DNA of 50,529 nt from Oscillospiraceae bacterium (GTDB lineage: Bacteria > Bacillota > Clostridia > Oscillospirales > Oscillospiraceae): NCBI GenBank assembly GCA_021205095.1, contig JAJPYE010000026.1, forward strand, positions 1-50,529, written 5' to 3'. Below, in pieces: positions 1 through 9,152 of this stretch. Position 1 is the stretch's first letter; the number at the start of each line of letters is the position of its first letter. Position numbers and translations under genes: made by a program. The notes under the pieces are model-generated. The model saw only the letters and a list, made by a program, of their open reading frames with translations. It had not been told where the DNA came from and ran no database searches.

Positions 1-2
1 TT

Positions 3-3000
3 ATATTCCTGCCCTGGGAGGCGTTTACCTGCGCATCCGCCATGATAACGGCCCTGTGGCGCATGGGATTCAGCCACCGGCATATGCTCCAGTGGATACC
101 GGCGGCCCAGTCGGAGGGCCTGAAAAAATGGCCCGCCGCCATGTGGTTTTCCGTGGCGGGGGGACTGGCCCTGATGCTTTTCGCCCCCGGCCCGGCGGGG
201 AAGGCCAGCGGGGTGGTGTGGCTGTGCGCGCCCCTGTTCGCCTATCTCACCGGCCAGCCCCAAAAGCCCCAAAACGACCTGACCGGGGCCGACCGAGCCT
301 TTCTGCAAAACAGCGTCCAGGCCATCTGGGGCTACTTCGCCCAGTATTGCAATCGGGAAAACCACTGGCTGCCCCCGGATAACGTGCAGGTGCAGCCCCC
401 CAAGGGGGCGGCCCGGCGCACCTCCCCCACCAACATTGGCATGGCCCTGGCCTCCGCCCTGGCGGCGGCGGAGCTGGGTCTGGCCCCGGAGACGGAGGCC
501 ATGGCCCTGATTGAAAGAATTATGTCAACTATCGAGCGGCTGCCCAAGTGGCGGGGCCACCTGTATAACTGGTACGACACCGGCACCTGCGCTCCCTTGC
601 AGCCGGCCTATGTTTCCACCGTGGACAGCGGGAACCTGTGCGCCAGCCTTGTCTGCCTGTCCCACGGCCTGAAGGCTCATGGCCGCCCGGATTTGGCGGA
701 GCGGGCGGGAGTCCTGGCGGCGAACATGGAGCTGGGGGCGCTGTATGACGAAAAGCGGCGGCTGTTCCGCATTGGCATCGACCCGGCGTCGGAGACCGTT
801 TCTCCCGGCCACTATGACCTGATGGCCTCGGAGGCAAGGCTTACAAGCTATCTGGCCTGCGCCAGAGGGGAGGTTCCCCTTCGTCACTGGCAGGCCCTGA
901 GCCGGGCGCGGCTGTCCCTGGACGGATGGCGGGGCCTGGCGAGCTGGTCGGGGTCTATGTTTGAGTATTTAATGCCGGAGCTGTTTCTGCCGCTGATAAA
1001 CGGCTCCATGCTGTGGGAGACCGGGCGCTTTTGCCTTTACGCCCAGCGGCGGCGGGGGGCGCGGGCGGACGCCCCCTGGGGCAATTCGGAGAGCGCCTTT
1101 TTCTCCCTGGACGCGGGGATGGACTACCGCTATAAGGCCCACGGAACGGAGGCCCTGGCCCTGCGCCGGGATATGGACGGGGAGCTGGTCGTCGCCCCTT
1201 ATGCCAGCTTCCTGGCCCTGTGCGTCCACCCCAAGGCGGCGGTGAAGAACCTGCGCCGCCTGAAGCGGATGGGTATGTATGGGGAGTTCGGCTTTTACGA
1301 GGCCCTGGACATGACCCCTGGCCGCACAGGGAAGAAGGGGGAGCCGGTGGCCTGCTTTATGAGCCATCACCTGGGCATGAGCCTTTGCGCGGCGGCCAAC
1401 TGTCTGGCCGGAGGCGTTATGCGGAAGTACTTCATGGCGGAGCCTGCCTGCGCCGCCTTCCGGCCCCTGCTGGCGGAACGGGTACCCCTGGGCGGGGCCG
1501 TGCTGCGCCGGGACAGAAGCCCTGTGACCCGCCCGCCGGAGAGCCGCCAGGAGCGGCCCGTGTTCACCTGGGAGGGCCGGGGAGCCGACCCCCATGCCCC
1601 TGCCTGGATGCCCCTTTCCAACGGGGTCTATTCCCTGCGGGTGTGCGACGACGGGCAGTGCCTGGCCCAGACCGCCGGACTTCTCATGTACAGGCCGGAG
1701 GGGCTGGCCCTTTCCGTGGACGGCGTCCCCTTAAACCCCTCCCGGCAGGCGGCGGTATTCCGCCCCTGGCGGTATGAGGCCGGAGCCGTCACCTTCACGG
1801 CCCGGCAGGGAGACAAAATTATGTCAACTACCATGGCGGCGGCCTCCGGGGAGTGCGGAGAGCTGCGCCGCGTCACCGGGCCGAGCGGCGGAGTTTTGGA
1901 GATCCGCTTTGAGCCGGTGCTGGCCAGGGAGTCGGACTATGCCGCCCATCCTGCCTTCTGGCGGCTGGGATTAGAGGTGCTGGGTCGCTCCGGGTCGGTG
2001 CTGGTGCGGCGGCTGGCCCGCGGCAGTCTGCCGGAGGTATGGCTTTGCATGACGGCCACCATGGAACTGAAAATCGCGAAGGGAGCCGGATGGCAGATGA
2101 CCGACGCCGTCATCCTCCGGGCCACGCTGCCGGAGGGCGGCTGCGGGGCGCTGGCGCTGTGCTTTGGCCGCAGCCGGGAGGAGGCTATGGCCGGGGCGCG
2201 GCGGATCCTGGCCGGAGGCGGCGCGGATATGGCCGCATCCATGGCGGCCCTTCTGGGCATGGGAGCGGAGGGCATCGGGGCGGCCTTCGCCCTCTGCGGG
2301 AGCATATGCGCCCCCCGCGTCCGGGCGGATGAGGACTGCACCCGCGAGGCGCTGTGGAAGCAGGGACTCAGCGGCGACCTGCCCATTTTATACGTCCGGG
2401 CGGACAAGGAGCTGGACGAGGCCCGCCGGATGGTAAAGCGCCACGCCCTGCTGGCCGCCTGCGGCGTTAAGGCGGATTTGGTGATAGACACCGGGGAGGA
2501 AGGGGCCTACCTCCGCCCCAATATGGAGGCCCTGCGCCGGTATTTGGAAAAATACGGCCTGGCCGGGTTTGAGGGCGTCAAGGGCGGCGTCCACTTTGCC
2601 GGAGGCGAGACCGTGGTCGCGTCGGCGCTGCTGCCCGCCCCCAAGCGGGAGCGGGAGAGCGTGCGTCTGCCCGCCCTGCGCCCGGCGGCGGAGCGGGGGG
2701 AGGCCGCGCCGGACATTTCTTATCTCACCGGGGGTGCGGCGGCCTTCAATACCCCGCCCCTGCCCCCAAGGGCCTGGTGCAATGTGATCTCCAACGGGGC
2801 CTTCGGCTTTCTGGCCTCGGACTGCGGCGTGGGCTTTATGTGGCGGGAAAACGCCAGGGAATGTCCCGTGAACCCGTGGAAAAACGACCCCACGGCCACT
2901 CAGGGCGGGGAGACCCTGGAGCTTGTCGCCGCCCAGGGGCGGCGGAGCCTGTTCGCCGACGGTCAGACCCCCTGCCGGGTGATACACGGCTTCGGCTGGA

Positions 3001-4823
3001 GCCGCTGGGAGCGGGAGGGGTGCGCCGTCACCGCCTTCGTCCCGGCGGGATATAAGGCCCGCGTTTTGCTGATAGAGGGCGGGGAGCAGGCGTATATCGG
3101 CTGGCATCTGCCCCTGGCCCTTGCGCCGGAGGCCATAGATGCCCCCTGTACCATCACCGGCTTTGAGGAGGGCTGCCTCACGGCGGAAAATCCCCGGAGC
3201 CTTTATCCCAACGACATCTTCCGCGCGGCCTTCAGCGCCAAGCTATCCGGCTTCACCGGGGATGAGGCCGCCTGGCTGGAGGGCCGTCTCACCGGCGTCA
3301 CCGGGGCCGGGCTGCGGCCCTGCTTCGGGGCGCTGTGGAAGGGGGGCGGCGTCAGCGCCGTGGCCTGCGGCTATGAAAGCGCGGACACCCTGAAAGCCCT
3401 GGCGAACCCAGACCGGGCGGCCCAGGAGCTTCTGCGGGTGCGGGACGGCTGGCGCACCACCCTGGGCCGGGTGCGCGTGAAGACCCCGGACGAGGACTTA
3501 AACCGCCTGATGAACGGCTGGGCGGCCTATCAGGCCCTGTCCTGCCGGGTGCTGGGCCGAACCAGCATTTACCAGAGCGGCGGGGCCTACGGCTTCCGGG
3601 ATCAGCTCCAGGATGTGGTGAACCTGCTGGTCATCGACCCGGCCTGGGCCAGGGAGCATATCGTCCGCTGCTGCGCCCGCCAGTTCCGGGAGGGGGACGT
3701 GCTGCACTGGTGGCATGAGACCCCGGCGGGGCCGAAGGGGGTTCGCACCCGCTGCTCAGACGATCTGCTGTGGCTGCCCTGGGCGCTGTGCGAGTATACG
3801 GAAAAGACCGGCGACCAGGCCCTCTGCCAGCGAAAGGCCCCCTGGCTGGAGGGAACGGCTCTCCGCCCGGAGGAGTCGGACAGGTACTTCACCCCCGTCC
3901 TCACGGGGACGGAGGGAACCGTCCTGGAACACGCCGTCCGGGCCATGGACTGCGTCCTGGGCCGGGGCGCAGGCCCCCACGGGCTGCTGCTCACCGGCTC
4001 CGGGGACTGGAACGACGGCATGGATAAGGTGGGCGGCGAGAGCGTGTGGCTGACCTGGTTTTTTGTCCACACTGCCGGACGCATGGCGGAGCTTATGAAA
4101 AAGCAGGGCCGGAAGGATTCCGAACCATACGCCCAGGCCGCCGCGAAATACGCCCAGGCGGCAGACCACGCCTGGGACGGGAGCTGGTACCTCCGGGGCT
4201 GGTGGCAGGACGGCGCGCCCCTGGGGACTGTGGGTTCCCCCGCCTGCGCCATCGACTCCATCGCCCAGAGCTGGGCCGCCTTCTGCCCCCAGGCGGAGCG
4301 GGGGCGGGTACGCACGGCGCTGATGAACTGCGTGGAGCGGCTGTACGACCCGGCCCACGGCATTACCAGGCTGTTCGCCCCGCCCTTCGGGGACGAGGGG
4401 CGCGACCCCGGCTATATCCGGGCCTGTGGCCCCGGCTTCCGGGAAAACGGTGGCCAGTATACCCACGGGGCGCTGTGGCTGGCCTCCGCCCTCCTGCGGG
4501 AGGGCTTCACCGAGGAGGGCAGCGCCATCCTCCTGAACGCCATGCCGTCCCGGCACCCCGCCGCCCAGTGGCAGGCGGAGCCGTATGTCCTGGCGGCGGA
4601 CGTCTCCGCAAACGCCGATCACTACGCCCAGGCCAACTGGAGCTGGTACACCGGCGCGGCGGGCTGGTTCTTCCGGGTGGTGCTGGAGGATCTGCTGGGA
4701 ATTCATTTAAATAATGGCCGCCTGACCGTAAGCCCCAGGCTCCCCGCCGGATGGGAGGGCTACGAGGCCGACGTCTGCGGACGGCATATCAAGGTGTGGT
4801 GCGGCAAGGTCACAATCACATGA
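3..4823 (+). CDS. Cyclic beta-1,2-glucan synthase (GT84/GH94), 3' part
   Basis: The reading frame is open back to base 3, so the 5' end lies outside the window and the ATG at 42 is internal. About 1606 residues are visible; full-length family members are near 2800. The first residues (LPWEAFT, then ISRR-like FSHRHMLQW) match the end of the GT84 transferase region, followed by hydrophobic segments. A glycoamylase-like domain follows (TSPTNIGMALASALAAAELGL region near 413-480, and SLDAGMDYRY). The C-terminal GH94 phosphorylase domain has GFRDQLQDVVNL near 3590 and GSGDWNDGM near 4000, where the Asp of WND is the family's general acid. The family makes cyclic beta-1,2-glucans at the inner membrane of Proteobacteria; in Firmicutes the product is less clear. 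A soluble 1,2-beta-oligoglucan phosphorylase is less likely given the GT84 remnant and the length. Confidence 0.9.
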   Translation: MFLPWEAFTCASAMITALWRMGFSHRHMLQWIPAAQSEGLKKWPAAMWFSVAGGLALMLFAPGPAGKASGVVWLCAPLFAYLTGQPQKPQNDLTGADRAFLQNSVQAIWGYFAQYCNRENHWLPPDNVQVQPPKGAARRTSPTNIGMALASALAAAELGLAPETEAMALIERIMSTIERLPKWRGHLYNWYDTGTCAPLQPAYVSTVDSGNLCASLVCLSHGLKAHGRPDLAERAGVLAANMELGALYDEKRRLFRIGIDPASETVSPGHYDLMASEARLTSYLACARGEVPLRHWQALSRARLSLDGWRGLASWSGSMFEYLMPELFLPLINGSMLWETGRFCLYAQRRRGARADAPWGNSESAFFSLDAGMDYRYKAHGTEALALRRDMDGELVVAPYASFLALCVHPKAAVKNLRRLKRMGMYGEFGFYEALDMTPGRTGKKGEPVACFMSHHLGMSLCAAANCLAGGVMRKYFMAEPACAAFRPLLAERVPLGGAVLRRDRSPVTRPPESRQERPVFTWEGRGADPHAPAWMPLSNGVYSLRVCDDGQCLAQTAGLLMYRPEGLALSVDGVPLNPSRQAAVFRPWRYEAGAVTFTARQGDKIMSTTMAAASGECGELRRVTGPSGGVLEIRFEPVLARESDYAAHPAFWRLGLEVLGRSGSVLVRRLARGSLPEVWLCMTATMELKIAKGAGWQMTDAVILRATLPEGGCGALALCFGRSREEAMAGARRILAGGGADMAASMAALLGMGAEGIGAAFALCGSICAPRVRADEDCTREALWKQGLSGDLPILYVRADKELDEARRMVKRHALLAACGVKADLVIDTGEEGAYLRPNMEALRRYLEKYGLAGFEGVKGGVHFAGGETVVASALLPAPKRERESVRLPALRPAAERGEAAPDISYLTGGAAAFNTPPLPPRAWCNVISNGAFGFLASDCGVGFMWRENARECPVNPWKNDPTATQGGETLELVAAQGRRSLFADGQTPCRVIHGFGWSRWEREGCAVTAFVPAGYKARVLLIEGGEQAYIGWHLPLALAPEAIDAPCTITGFEEGCLTAENPRSLYPNDIFRAAFSAKLSGFTGDEAAWLEGRLTGVTGAGLRPCFGALWKGGGVSAVACGYESADTLKALANPDRAAQELLRVRDGWRTTLGRVRVKTPDEDLNRLMNGWAAYQALSCRVLGRTSIYQSGGAYGFRDQLQDVVNLLVIDPAWAREHIVRCCARQFREGDVLHWWHETPAGPKGVRTRCSDDLLWLPWALCEYTEKTGDQALCQRKAPWLEGTALRPEESDRYFTPVLTGTEGTVLEHAVRAMDCVLGRGAGPHGLLLTGSGDWNDGMDKVGGESVWLTWFFVHTAGRMAELMKKQGRKDSEPYAQAAAKYAQAADHAWDGSWYLRGWWQDGAPLGTVGSPACAIDSIAQSWAAFCPQAERGRVRTALMNCVERLYDPAHGITRLFAPPFGDEGRDPGYIRACGPGFRENGGQYTHGALWLASALLREGFTEEGSAILLNAMPSRHPAAQWQAEPYVLAADVSANADHYAQANWSWYTGAAGWFFRVVLEDLLGIHLNNGRLTVSPRLPAGWEGYEADVCGRHIKVWCGKVTIT

Positions 4824-4830
4824 AACCGAG

Positions 4831-4866
4831 AACAATTCTGCCGGAAGGTTTTCCGGCAGAATTGTT
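4831..4866 (+). terminator. Perfect 16-bp hairpin after the glucan synthase
   Basis: Arms AACAATTCTGCCGGAA (4831-4846) and its exact complement (4851-4866) enclose the loop GGTT. It begins 7 bases after the glucan synthase stop, as a terminator would, although no long T run follows. Its CTGCCGGA core recurs in the hairpin at 9153-9185. Confidence 0.7.
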
Positions 4867-4885
4867 ATATATTGCTTGCGGTCGC

Positions 4886-4914
4886 TTGCGTTTGCTGGCA
4901 AAATGGAGTATAAT
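4886..4914 (+). promoter_or_regulatory. Sigma-A promoter of the relB/relE pair
   Basis: TTGCGT (4886-4891), a 17-base spacer and a perfect TATAAT (4909-4914) stand 30 bases before the antitoxin start. Confidence 0.7.
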
Positions 4915-4943
4915 AAGAAAAAACGATAAAGGAGATGCTTCTC

Positions 4944-5249
4944 ATGGCAAACACAACCGCCGTTTATGCAAGAATAGATACAGAGCTGAAAGAGAACGCG
5001 GAGGGGATCCTTGCCCAGCTTGGCATCACGCCGTCCAGCGCAATCCAAATGCTTTACAGTCAAATCGTCCTTCGCGGCGGGATGCCCTTCGACCTGCGCC
5101 TGCCGTCCAGAAAGCCACTGGCCGTTGGCGCAATGACAAGGGAACAGCTAGATACAGAGCTTGAAAAGGGCATCGCGTCCGCTGCGTCCGGCAGAACATA
5201 CACCGCAGACGAGGTGGATGAGGAGCTGCGCAGGAGGTACGGCATATGA
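4944..5249 (+). CDS. RelB/DinJ family antitoxin
   Basis: This 101-residue protein is the likely antitoxin of a type II toxin-antitoxin pair, binding and neutralising the toxin encoded next and repressing its own promoter. The N-terminal half follows the DinJ pattern: ARIDTELKENAEGILAQLG, SAIQMLY, and GGMPFDLRLP, which form the ribbon-helix-helix. The acidic C-terminus (TADEVDEELRRRYG) would be the toxin-wrapping part. I chose the ATG at 4944, nine bases after GGAG (4931-4934); the in-frame ATG at 4935 directly abuts that site and cannot use it. The gene overlaps the toxin by ATGA, the usual coupling for such pairs. Confidence 0.9.
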   Translation: MANTTAVYARIDTELKENAEGILAQLGITPSSAIQMLYSQIVLRGGMPFDLRLPSRKPLAVGAMTREQLDTELEKGIASAASGRTYTADEVDEELRRRYGI

Positions 5250-5578
5250 CCGGGCGCTACAAGGTCGTCTATTCTCCGGCGGCGTTAGACGACCTTGACG
5301 CCATATACTCCTATATTGCCTATGAGCTTGCGGCTGAACCGACCGCACGGAATCAGGTGAACCGCATACGAAAGGAAATCCGTTCTCTGGACGTATTCCC
5401 CGGACGCTATGCAAAAGCCGACTGGGAGCCTTGGGCGTCTGCCGGAGTACACAAGGTTTCTGTTGACAACTTTGTTGTATATTACCTTATTGATTCAGAT
5501 ACAGAGATGGTGACGGTAATCCGTATTTTTTATGGCGGTCGAGATGTGGAAAGCATCATAGATTCAGAGAAACCGTGA
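5246..5578 (+). CDS. RelE/ParE family toxin
   Basis: A 110-residue RelE/ParE-superfamily protein, either an mRNA-cleaving or a gyrase-poisoning toxin; sequence alone does not decide. Visible family features are the N-terminal strand and helix YKVVYSPAALDDLDAIYSYI, the central basic helix NQVNRIRKEIRSLDVFPGRYAKA, and the C-terminal strands HKVSVDNFVVYYLID and VTVIRIFYGGRDVESII, whose GRD turn carries the conserved arginine. It starts inside the antitoxin stop (ATGA), giving translational coupling. It looks intact. Confidence 0.9.
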   Translation: MTGRYKVVYSPAALDDLDAIYSYIAYELAAEPTARNQVNRIRKEIRSLDVFPGRYAKADWEPWASAGVHKVSVDNFVVYYLIDSDTEMVTVIRIFYGGRDVESIIDSEKP

Positions 5579-5708
5579 ACGCCTCAAAGCGGCGTTATGC
5601 CAAATATTTCCGCGCAAATGAAACAGGGTCTGTCTTCCGTGGGGAGGGCGGGCCCGTTTTCTATACTTTTTAGGGCAATTTCAACAAAAGTTTTATTGAC
5701 GCAAAATA

Positions 5709-5737
5709 TTGACTTATCATTCAATGGAGTTTATAAT
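5709..5737 (+). promoter_or_regulatory. Strong sigma-A promoter of the surface protein
   Basis: TTGACT (5709-5714), 17 bases, TATAAT (5732-5737). The leader to the start at 5863 is about 120 bases, AT-rich, and contains a small hairpin, CGGAAT-AATC-ATTCCG (5805-5820). AAGGAGG lies at 5846-5852. The rest of 5579-5708 shows nothing recognisable. Confidence 0.85.
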
Positions 5738-5862
5738 GAATAGAATGAAAGGTTGAATGTTGTTTTGTAAACAAGGCAAAACATTTTTTTGCGCGCGTAA
5801 ACCCCGGAATAATCATTCCGCGGTAAAAAATAAAGTGAATGTTTTAAGGAGGACAATCAGGT

Positions 5863-8685
5863 ATGTGTAAGCGGTTGATAAGCCTGCTGCTTGCAGTGGT
5901 GATGGTGCTGTCCCTGGCGGGACTGTCCACAGCCTTCGCGGTGGAAGTGGACGACGGCAACGAAGTAACCACTACGGCGGAAACAACGGATCAGACTCAA
6001 ACGGAAAACCCGGAGGAAACGGGAACCGGCGAAGATGAGGAACCCGCCGAGGAGGCGGAGACCAACGGGGACGAGGAACCCGCCGAGGAGCCGGAGACCG
6101 ACGAGGACGAGGAACCCGCCGGAGAGCCGGGAACCGGCGACGCCGAGGAACCCGTCGAGGAGACGGGAACCGACGAGGACGAGGAACCTGCCGAGGAGAC
6201 CACGACGCCCGACGAGTCCGAAGCTGCCATTGCAAGCCTGACCGCCGTAGCGGAGGAGGAATTGGAGGAGACTGAGGAAGAATCCATCGGCGTGGCGAAT
6301 GAGCTGACCTGTGAAACGGAAGAGTATACCGTCACCGCTTCCTATGAGAAAGATGCGGGGCTTCCCGAAGGTGCGGAGCTGACCGTCGTGGAGTACGACG
6401 TGGATTCCGCTGAATATCAAAGCTATTATACACAGATCGCAGAGATATACGGCTGGGAGGAGGACAACACCGAGAACGTCCGCATATTTGACATCAGCCT
6501 TTCTGTGGACGGCGAGGAGACCGAACCCGAAGCCGCGGTGGAGGTGTCCATCACCTTCGCAGAGCAGGAGAATGTTTCAGATTATACGGTCATTCACTTC
6601 GCCGGAGAGGCAGAGGAGCCGGAGGATGTGGGAGCAGAGACTGCCGCCGAGGACGGCGAGCAGACAATCTCCTTCTCCGTGGAGAGCTTTTCGGCCATCG
6701 CAACGATAGCGGAGGAAGAGAAGATAAACAAGACGCTGACGGTGGATGCCAATGCTGATGAGGTCACGGGGCAGTCTTATAAAACTATCCAGGCGGCAAT
6801 CAACTATATCTGTGACACCTATTACGACCAAAAAACCGACTATACTTATACTGATGGTAAGCTAGATACAGTGGGCGACAACTGGTATCTACAGGCTCAA
6901 TATGGTACCACCTGGAAGTACAGAGAATACCCGGAGGAAATGTCCGGGTGGACGATTACAGTTGAAAGCGGTACCTATTCTCAGTTTTCTATCTATGAAG
7001 GCTTGGATGGTATTACAATAAAGGCCGCAGATGGTGCAGGTGTAACTATCAACACCTGGACAGGTACGACAAACGACGAAATCATCAGCACCTATGCGAC
7101 AAAGAACGCAAGTTACTACAGGCAATACACTGTAACGGTGGCTACTAGGAATATTACCATAGATGGCATAGACTTTACTGTTGGCACGGCTTGTGAAACA
7201 ACAGGAGGGGCAACTTGGTGTAGGGCTGCTATTACAAGCACCAGTGGAACTACTGGAACTGACAATACGGGACTGGCCGTTAGAAACTGCAACTTTAAAA
7301 ATCTCGGCGAACAGGGTTGCGGATCGGTTTATTTGACTGGTGAGATTGTTTGGAACATGGGCATAGTTGTCGGCTTTGATAGTGCAGTTATCGAGAATTG
7401 TACATTCGATAAGTTTGGTAATGCTGGAATCTATATTTGTGGAGACAATCGGATTGTGGATGATGCTGGAGTAATTATCAGAAACAACATTTTCACAAAC
7501 TGTGATTATGCGTTTAACTGCTACTACGGCGGAAACAGTTCGAACAATGGAACGCCGAAGGGAGAGAGTACTGGTACAGTATACTTTATCAATAATACAG
7601 TGACTGGCACAAAGGATCTTCGTTCGAAGGTTTGTGTTTTGGATCAGTATGTTGCGGGTTCTGTCGGTAGTTTTGTGATTTCAGGCAATAATTTCAGTTA
7701 TACTATGGTTGTCGTTGAAAATATGGATGAAAGCCCCTGCACGGTCAACGATGTGCTTGCGGAGAACACTTGGAGCAACGGCAGCTTTTATGTAGAAGCA
7801 GATGCTTATTATTGGGATAACGCATATCAGGGAACTTTGACTGTGGATATTCCTGATTATGTTTATTATGAATCTCCAGAGAGCGACGTCGGATACTGGG
7901 CGCTGAATGTTGAAAAACTTGAGGCCTACAGCAGCAGCACAAATACAGAGTTTGTGCGCCAGGTGATTGATGCGGCAAATACAACAGGTTCTCACACACT
8001 GTCGATCACGTTTGATGATGACGGCGATTTGGTTGACACCATTACGGCGCTCAAGGACTGCATCTACTGGGTTTCCATTGAGACCACCAGCGTCACTGTG
8101 ACCAAGACCTGGGACGACGCAGACGACCAGGACGGCAAGCGGCCTGAGAGCGTCACCGTGACCCTGGTGAAAAACGGCGAGGCCACGGAGCAGACCGTTA
8201 CCCTGAACGCTGAGAACAACTGGACGGCCAGCTTCACTGCTCTGGATGAGTACACGAGCGGGGAGAAGAACGTCTATACCGTCCAGGAGGCGGCCACAGA
8301 GGGCTATACCAGCGTCGTGACCGGGGACGCGGCCACGGGCTTTGTGATCACCAACACCCACACCCCGACGGTGACGCCTCCCCCGGAGGAGACCGAGACG
8401 CCGGAGGAGTCCACAACGCCGACGGAGACCGAAACCCCGGAGGAGTCCACAACGCCTACAGAGACCGAGACACCGACCGAGACTGAGACGCCCACGGAGT
8501 CCGCAACACCCACTGACCCGGACGCGACCGCCTCAACCGTGGTGATCACCCCTGTTCCCACGACCACGGCCACTTCCCCGGATACGGGAGACGACAGCAA
8601 CGCCCTGCTGTGGCTGGTTCTGCTGCTCCTGTGCGCCGGCGGCGCTGCGGCAGTGCTGGTGGTAAGGAAACGGAAAGACCAGTAA
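5863..8685 (+). CDS. Sortase-anchored beta-helix surface protein with Cna-B domain
   Basis: A 940-residue surface protein. Order: signal peptide (about 1-27, ending AFA); a Glu/Pro/Thr-rich stretch of imperfect EEPAEE-type repeats (to about 120); a beta-rich domain (about 145-290) common in Firmicute surface proteins; a long right-handed beta-helix-like region (about 300-700) rich in Asn and aromatic residues, with runs such as NITIDGIDF and AVIENCTFDKFGNAGIYI; a Cna-B domain (about 743-832, beginning VTVTKTWDDADDQDGKRP); a Thr/Glu/Pro stalk of TETETP repeats; and a cell-wall sorting signal SPDTG (905-909), membrane helix and KRKDQ tail. SPDTG is a variant of LPXTG; no sortase gene is in the window. 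A role in adhesion or glycan binding is inference. The beta-helix part is visibly more AT-rich than both ends. The stop overlaps the next start (TAATG). Confidence 0.9.
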   Translation: MCKRLISLLLAVVMVLSLAGLSTAFAVEVDDGNEVTTTAETTDQTQTENPEETGTGEDEEPAEEAETNGDEEPAEEPETDEDEEPAGEPGTGDAEEPVEETGTDEDEEPAEETTTPDESEAAIASLTAVAEEELEETEEESIGVANELTCETEEYTVTASYEKDAGLPEGAELTVVEYDVDSAEYQSYYTQIAEIYGWEEDNTENVRIFDISLSVDGEETEPEAAVEVSITFAEQENVSDYTVIHFAGEAEEPEDVGAETAAEDGEQTISFSVESFSAIATIAEEEKINKTLTVDANADEVTGQSYKTIQAAINYICDTYYDQKTDYTYTDGKLDTVGDNWYLQAQYGTTWKYREYPEEMSGWTITVESGTYSQFSIYEGLDGITIKAADGAGVTINTWTGTTNDEIISTYATKNASYYRQYTVTVATRNITIDGIDFTVGTACETTGGATWCRAAITSTSGTTGTDNTGLAVRNCNFKNLGEQGCGSVYLTGEIVWNMGIVVGFDSAVIENCTFDKFGNAGIYICGDNRIVDDAGVIIRNNIFTNCDYAFNCYYGGNSSNNGTPKGESTGTVYFINNTVTGTKDLRSKVCVLDQYVAGSVGSFVISGNNFSYTMVVVENMDESPCTVNDVLAENTWSNGSFYVEADAYYWDNAYQGTLTVDIPDYVYYESPESDVGYWALNVEKLEAYSSSTNTEFVRQVIDAANTTGSHTLSITFDDDGDLVDTITALKDCIYWVSIETTSVTVTKTWDDADDQDGKRPESVTVTLVKNGEATEQTVTLNAENNWTASFTALDEYTSGEKNVYTVQEAATEGYTSVVTGDAATGFVITNTHTPTVTPPPEETETPEESTTPTETETPEESTTPTETETPTETETPTESATPTDPDATASTVVITPVPTTTATSPDTGDDSNALLWLVLLLLCAGGAAAVLVVRKRKDQ
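6001..6210 (+). repeat. Coding repeats, EEPAEE type
   Basis: Imperfect repeats built on GAC GAG GAA CCC GCC GAG GAG encode a highly acidic segment with a period of roughly 12-16 residues. They are likely to vary in copy number. Confidence 0.75.
8384..8515 (+). repeat. Coding repeats of the wall-spanning stalk (TETETP/EESTTP)
   Basis: Short tandem units encoding TETETP, EESTTP and TESATP lie just before the sorting signal. This is typical of a wall-spanning stalk. Confidence 0.8.
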
Positions 8686-9068
8686 TGGCGGAATCCGGCG
8701 ACTATGAAAAGCTTCTGACCGATTTGCAGGCAGTTCGCGCCGCGCTGGCCCGCACCGACCCCGCCTCGGCGGAGTCGGTGGCGGAGGCCGCGGAGCTGAT
8801 ACCCGCCCTGGCCCACCGCGTTGTCGAGCTGGAAGAGAAGCTGGCCGCCGTGGAGGATCGGAAAGAGTGGCGCAAGGAGCGCCAGCACGAGGGCATCGTG
8901 GCCGCCCAGGATCGGGGCGTGACCTTTGGACGTCCCCTCAAGGCCCTGCCGGACGACTATGAAGAGGTGAAAAACCTCTGGTTCACCCGGCAAATATCCT
9001 CCCGCGAGGGAGCCAGAAGACTGGGCATCAGCCAGGACACCTTTCTCCGCTGGTGCCGGACAAGATAA
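8685..9068 (+). CDS. Recombinase-derived HTH protein, coupled to the surface protein
   Basis: A 127-residue protein. The C-terminal half resembles the tail of serine recombinases: a KERQHEGIVAAQDRGVTFGRP-like linker, then LPDDYEEVKNLWFTRQISSREGARRLGISQDTFLRWCR, a Hin/resolvase-type helix-turn-helix. The recombinase catalytic domain is absent. In its place is a short Ala/Glu-rich, probably coiled-coil segment (residues 1-65) containing LVELEEKLAAVEDRKEW-like heptads. I place the start at the ATG overlapping the surface-protein stop (TAATG), which implies translational re-initiation. It is probably a DNA-binding protein rather than a recombinase; regulation of the surface locus is inference. 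A terminator follows 3 bases after the stop. Confidence 0.75.
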   Translation: MAESGDYEKLLTDLQAVRAALARTDPASAESVAEAAELIPALAHRVVELEEKLAAVEDRKEWRKERQHEGIVAAQDRGVTFGRPLKALPDDYEEVKNLWFTRQISSREGARRLGISQDTFLRWCRTR

Positions 9069-9071
9069 ATC

Positions 9072-9107
9072 AATCCCCCTCGCCGGAAAAGGCGAGGGGG
9101 ATTTTTA
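9072..9107 (+). terminator. Rho-independent terminator of the surface-protein operon
   Basis: AATCCCCCTCGCC (9072-9084), loop GGAAAA, exact complement (9091-9103), then T residues. Confidence 0.92.
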
Positions 9108-9152
9108 CAGTATGCGCGGCTGGTTGCAGCGGACACAGAGCGCGCAAGACAG

